6,115 nt of DNA from Pseudomonadota bacterium (GTDB taxonomy: Bacteria > Myxococcota_A > Polyangia > Polyangiales > Polyangiaceae). The stretch covers positions 1 through 6,115 of the forward strand of contig JAEWOQ010000487.1 in the NCBI GenBank assembly GCA_023460875.1. Direction: 5' to 3'. Below the pieces are notes generated by a model. That model was given only the letters and a program-made list of their open reading frames with translations, had not been told where the DNA came from and ran no database searches. A program made the translations under genes and the position numbers. This document shows, one piece after another, positions 5,176-6,115 of this stretch (within the stretch, counting starts at the first letter, position 1; every line of letters starts with the position of its first letter).

Positions 5176-6115
5176 TCACGGATAGTACAGCGCGCCGTCG
5201 AAGAAGGTCGCGTGGTGGCCCACGCCGCCCCAGATGAGCATCGCGTCTCCAGCCCACAGCACCGTCGTCGTGTCGCGCCGGGAGCACTCCGAGGGGCTCC
5301 GCGCCATCGCGGACCACGTGTCCGTCTCCAGGTTGTATCGAGCCCCGACCGGACAGCCACTCTCTCCCGATGGAGCCAACAACTCTCCGCCCGTCCATAC
5401 TGCTCGACCGGCTGCATTCATTCCATCCGGCGCGTTCCCGGAGCTCATTGAACGCCACGCTTGCGTTCGCAAGTCGTAGAGCGCTCCAGTAACAACCCCT
5501 CTCCCGACCCCACCATCGGGAACTCGTCCACCCCACACGAGCAACTCCTCTCCTGTCCACGCCCAGTATGCCTGCCAGCGAGGCAGAGGACCACCGCTGA
5601 CGTCAATGATTCTCCAGTGATCGGCCACCGGATCGTAGGCGCCCGCCTGTGTGCCCCCCGCTCCTAATGCGTCCCAGACAATCAGCTCTTCCCCTGTCCA
5701 GATGAGCGGCCCACGCCAAGCTTTCGGCGGGGGCTGACACAAGCTTTCCGCCAGCTCGTACGTCGTAGGATCCCACGTTCTCTCGAACGGGGTCCCTTGA
5801 AGAGGAATCGTGCGCCACATTCGTGTATTCGGCTCGAACGCTGCCGCTCGATGCTCGCAGTCGCCGGCATCGTTCTCCGCTGCACCCCATATGATTACCT
5901 CGGAGCCGGTCCAAACCATCTCCAAGTGGTCCGCGTGAGGGGCACCTTCCATCGGCATGGGCTCCCATGTCTCCGTCTCTGGGTCGTACATGGCGCCGTC
6001 GTTTCGTCGCACCACTTTGTCTCCCGGCGGCGGCCGCCACTCTCCTCCCCACACGATCCAGTGAGTCCCCGTCCACACGGACACAGGGGAATCCGAGCGC
6101 TCTCCCGGGCCATTC
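5176..6115 (-). CDS. Kelch-type beta-propeller lipoprotein paralogue (5' end beyond the right edge)
   Basis: The frame is open from the stop at 5176 to the window edge, giving 312 residues. A GTG at 6084 could be mistaken for a start, but the ten codons before it (NGPGERSDSP) equal residues 101-110 of the neighbouring propeller, so the gene is 5'-truncated by the window; about 100 residues including the signal are missing. Six strand motifs are visible at window residues 14, 68, 139, 186, 240 and 287, matching repeats two to seven of the neighbour, so the whole protein should also have seven. GALYDP-type elements alternate with them, and the last is GALYYP. The middle is well diverged from the paralogue and 11 residues shorter, whereas both ends of the visible part are almost identical. 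The middle also seems richer in A/T than its neighbour. The lipoprotein call is inferred from the paralogue, as the N-terminus is not seen. Function is unknown. Confidence 0.92.
   Translation of the reverse strand, partial: NGPGERSDSPVSVWTGTHWIVWGGEWRPPPGDKVVRRNDGAMYDPETETWEPMPMEGAPHADHLEMVWTGSEVIIWGAAENDAGDCEHRAAAFEPNTRMWRTIPLQGTPFERTWDPTTYELAESLCQPPPKAWRGPLIWTGEELIVWDALGAGGTQAGAYDPVADHWRIIDVSGGPLPRWQAYWAWTGEELLVWGGRVPDGGVGRGVVTGALYDLRTQAWRSMSSGNAPDGMNAAGRAVWTGGELLAPSGESGCPVGARYNLETDTWSAMARSPSECSRRDTTTVLWAGDAMLIWGGVGHHATFFDGALYYP
5178..5364 (-). repeat. Paralogue repeat A, copy 2 (3' end of the truncated propeller gene)
   Basis: This is the partner of 3858-4044, encoding the C-terminal strands of the right-hand propeller. 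Upstream of it (positions above 5364) similarity at the DNA level drops quickly. Confidence 0.9.
6019..6115 (-). repeat. Paralogue repeat B, copy 2 (97-nt perfect block, reaches the window end)
   Basis: This is the partner of 4732-4828, without a single difference. Immediately left of 6019 the two genes diverge (V-V-R-R-N-D against L-V-P-R-S-D), so the boundary on this side is sharp. Confidence 0.93.

Noticed and set aside
5895..6113. A frame beginning with ATG at 6113 in the overlap with the right propeller gene
   Set aside because: It is out of frame with the propeller, which is nearly identical to its paralogue here, and its product is Arg/Gly-rich without motifs.

Overview
The window is GC-rich, and every gene I can support lies on the minus strand, so transcription runs from position 6115 towards position 1. 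Six coding regions are visible: three kelch-type beta-propeller lipoproteins (two cut by the window edges), one short low-complexity lipoprotein, one large beta-helix/HEAT-like lipoprotein, and one secreted protein with an HExxH metalloprotease motif. The five genes whose start lies in the window all encode an N-terminal export signal. The sixth has its start beyond the right edge. High GC, many lipoproteins, Gly/Ser/Ala/Asp-rich tails and WTGxxLLVWGG propellers suggest a Myxococcota-type (deltaproteobacterial) genome. This is inference from style; the window has no phylogenetic marker.

Layout in transcription order. (1) 6115-5176: the C-terminal three quarters of a kelch-type lipoprotein. 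(2) 5127-3856: a complete kelch-type lipoprotein paralogue, 48 bp downstream. (3) 3824-3573: a small lipoprotein with a Gly/Asp/Ser/Ala tail, 31 bp further on. (4) 3572-3283: a 290-bp spacer with no gene. It holds a 23-nt fragment closely resembling the propeller genes. (5) 3282-1600: a 560-residue lipoprotein with a beta-helix-like middle and a helical HEAT-like C-terminus. (6) 1582-374: a secreted protein with HEAWH and a cysteine-rich C-terminus, 17 bp downstream. (7) 372-1: the N-terminal part of a third kelch-type lipoprotein, separated from the preceding stop by one base.

Spacing suggests two transcription units: the two propellers plus the small lipoprotein, then lipoprotein-protease-propeller. 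Together they look like a cell-envelope or extracellular module, but substrate and function cannot be read from the sequence. The clearest unusual signal is the mosaic relation of the two tandem propeller genes. A 97-nt block is identical and a 187-nt block is about 94% identical, while the regions between are strongly diverged, as expected from local gene conversion. I found no tRNA, rRNA, CRISPR array, insertion sequence or convincing promoter.
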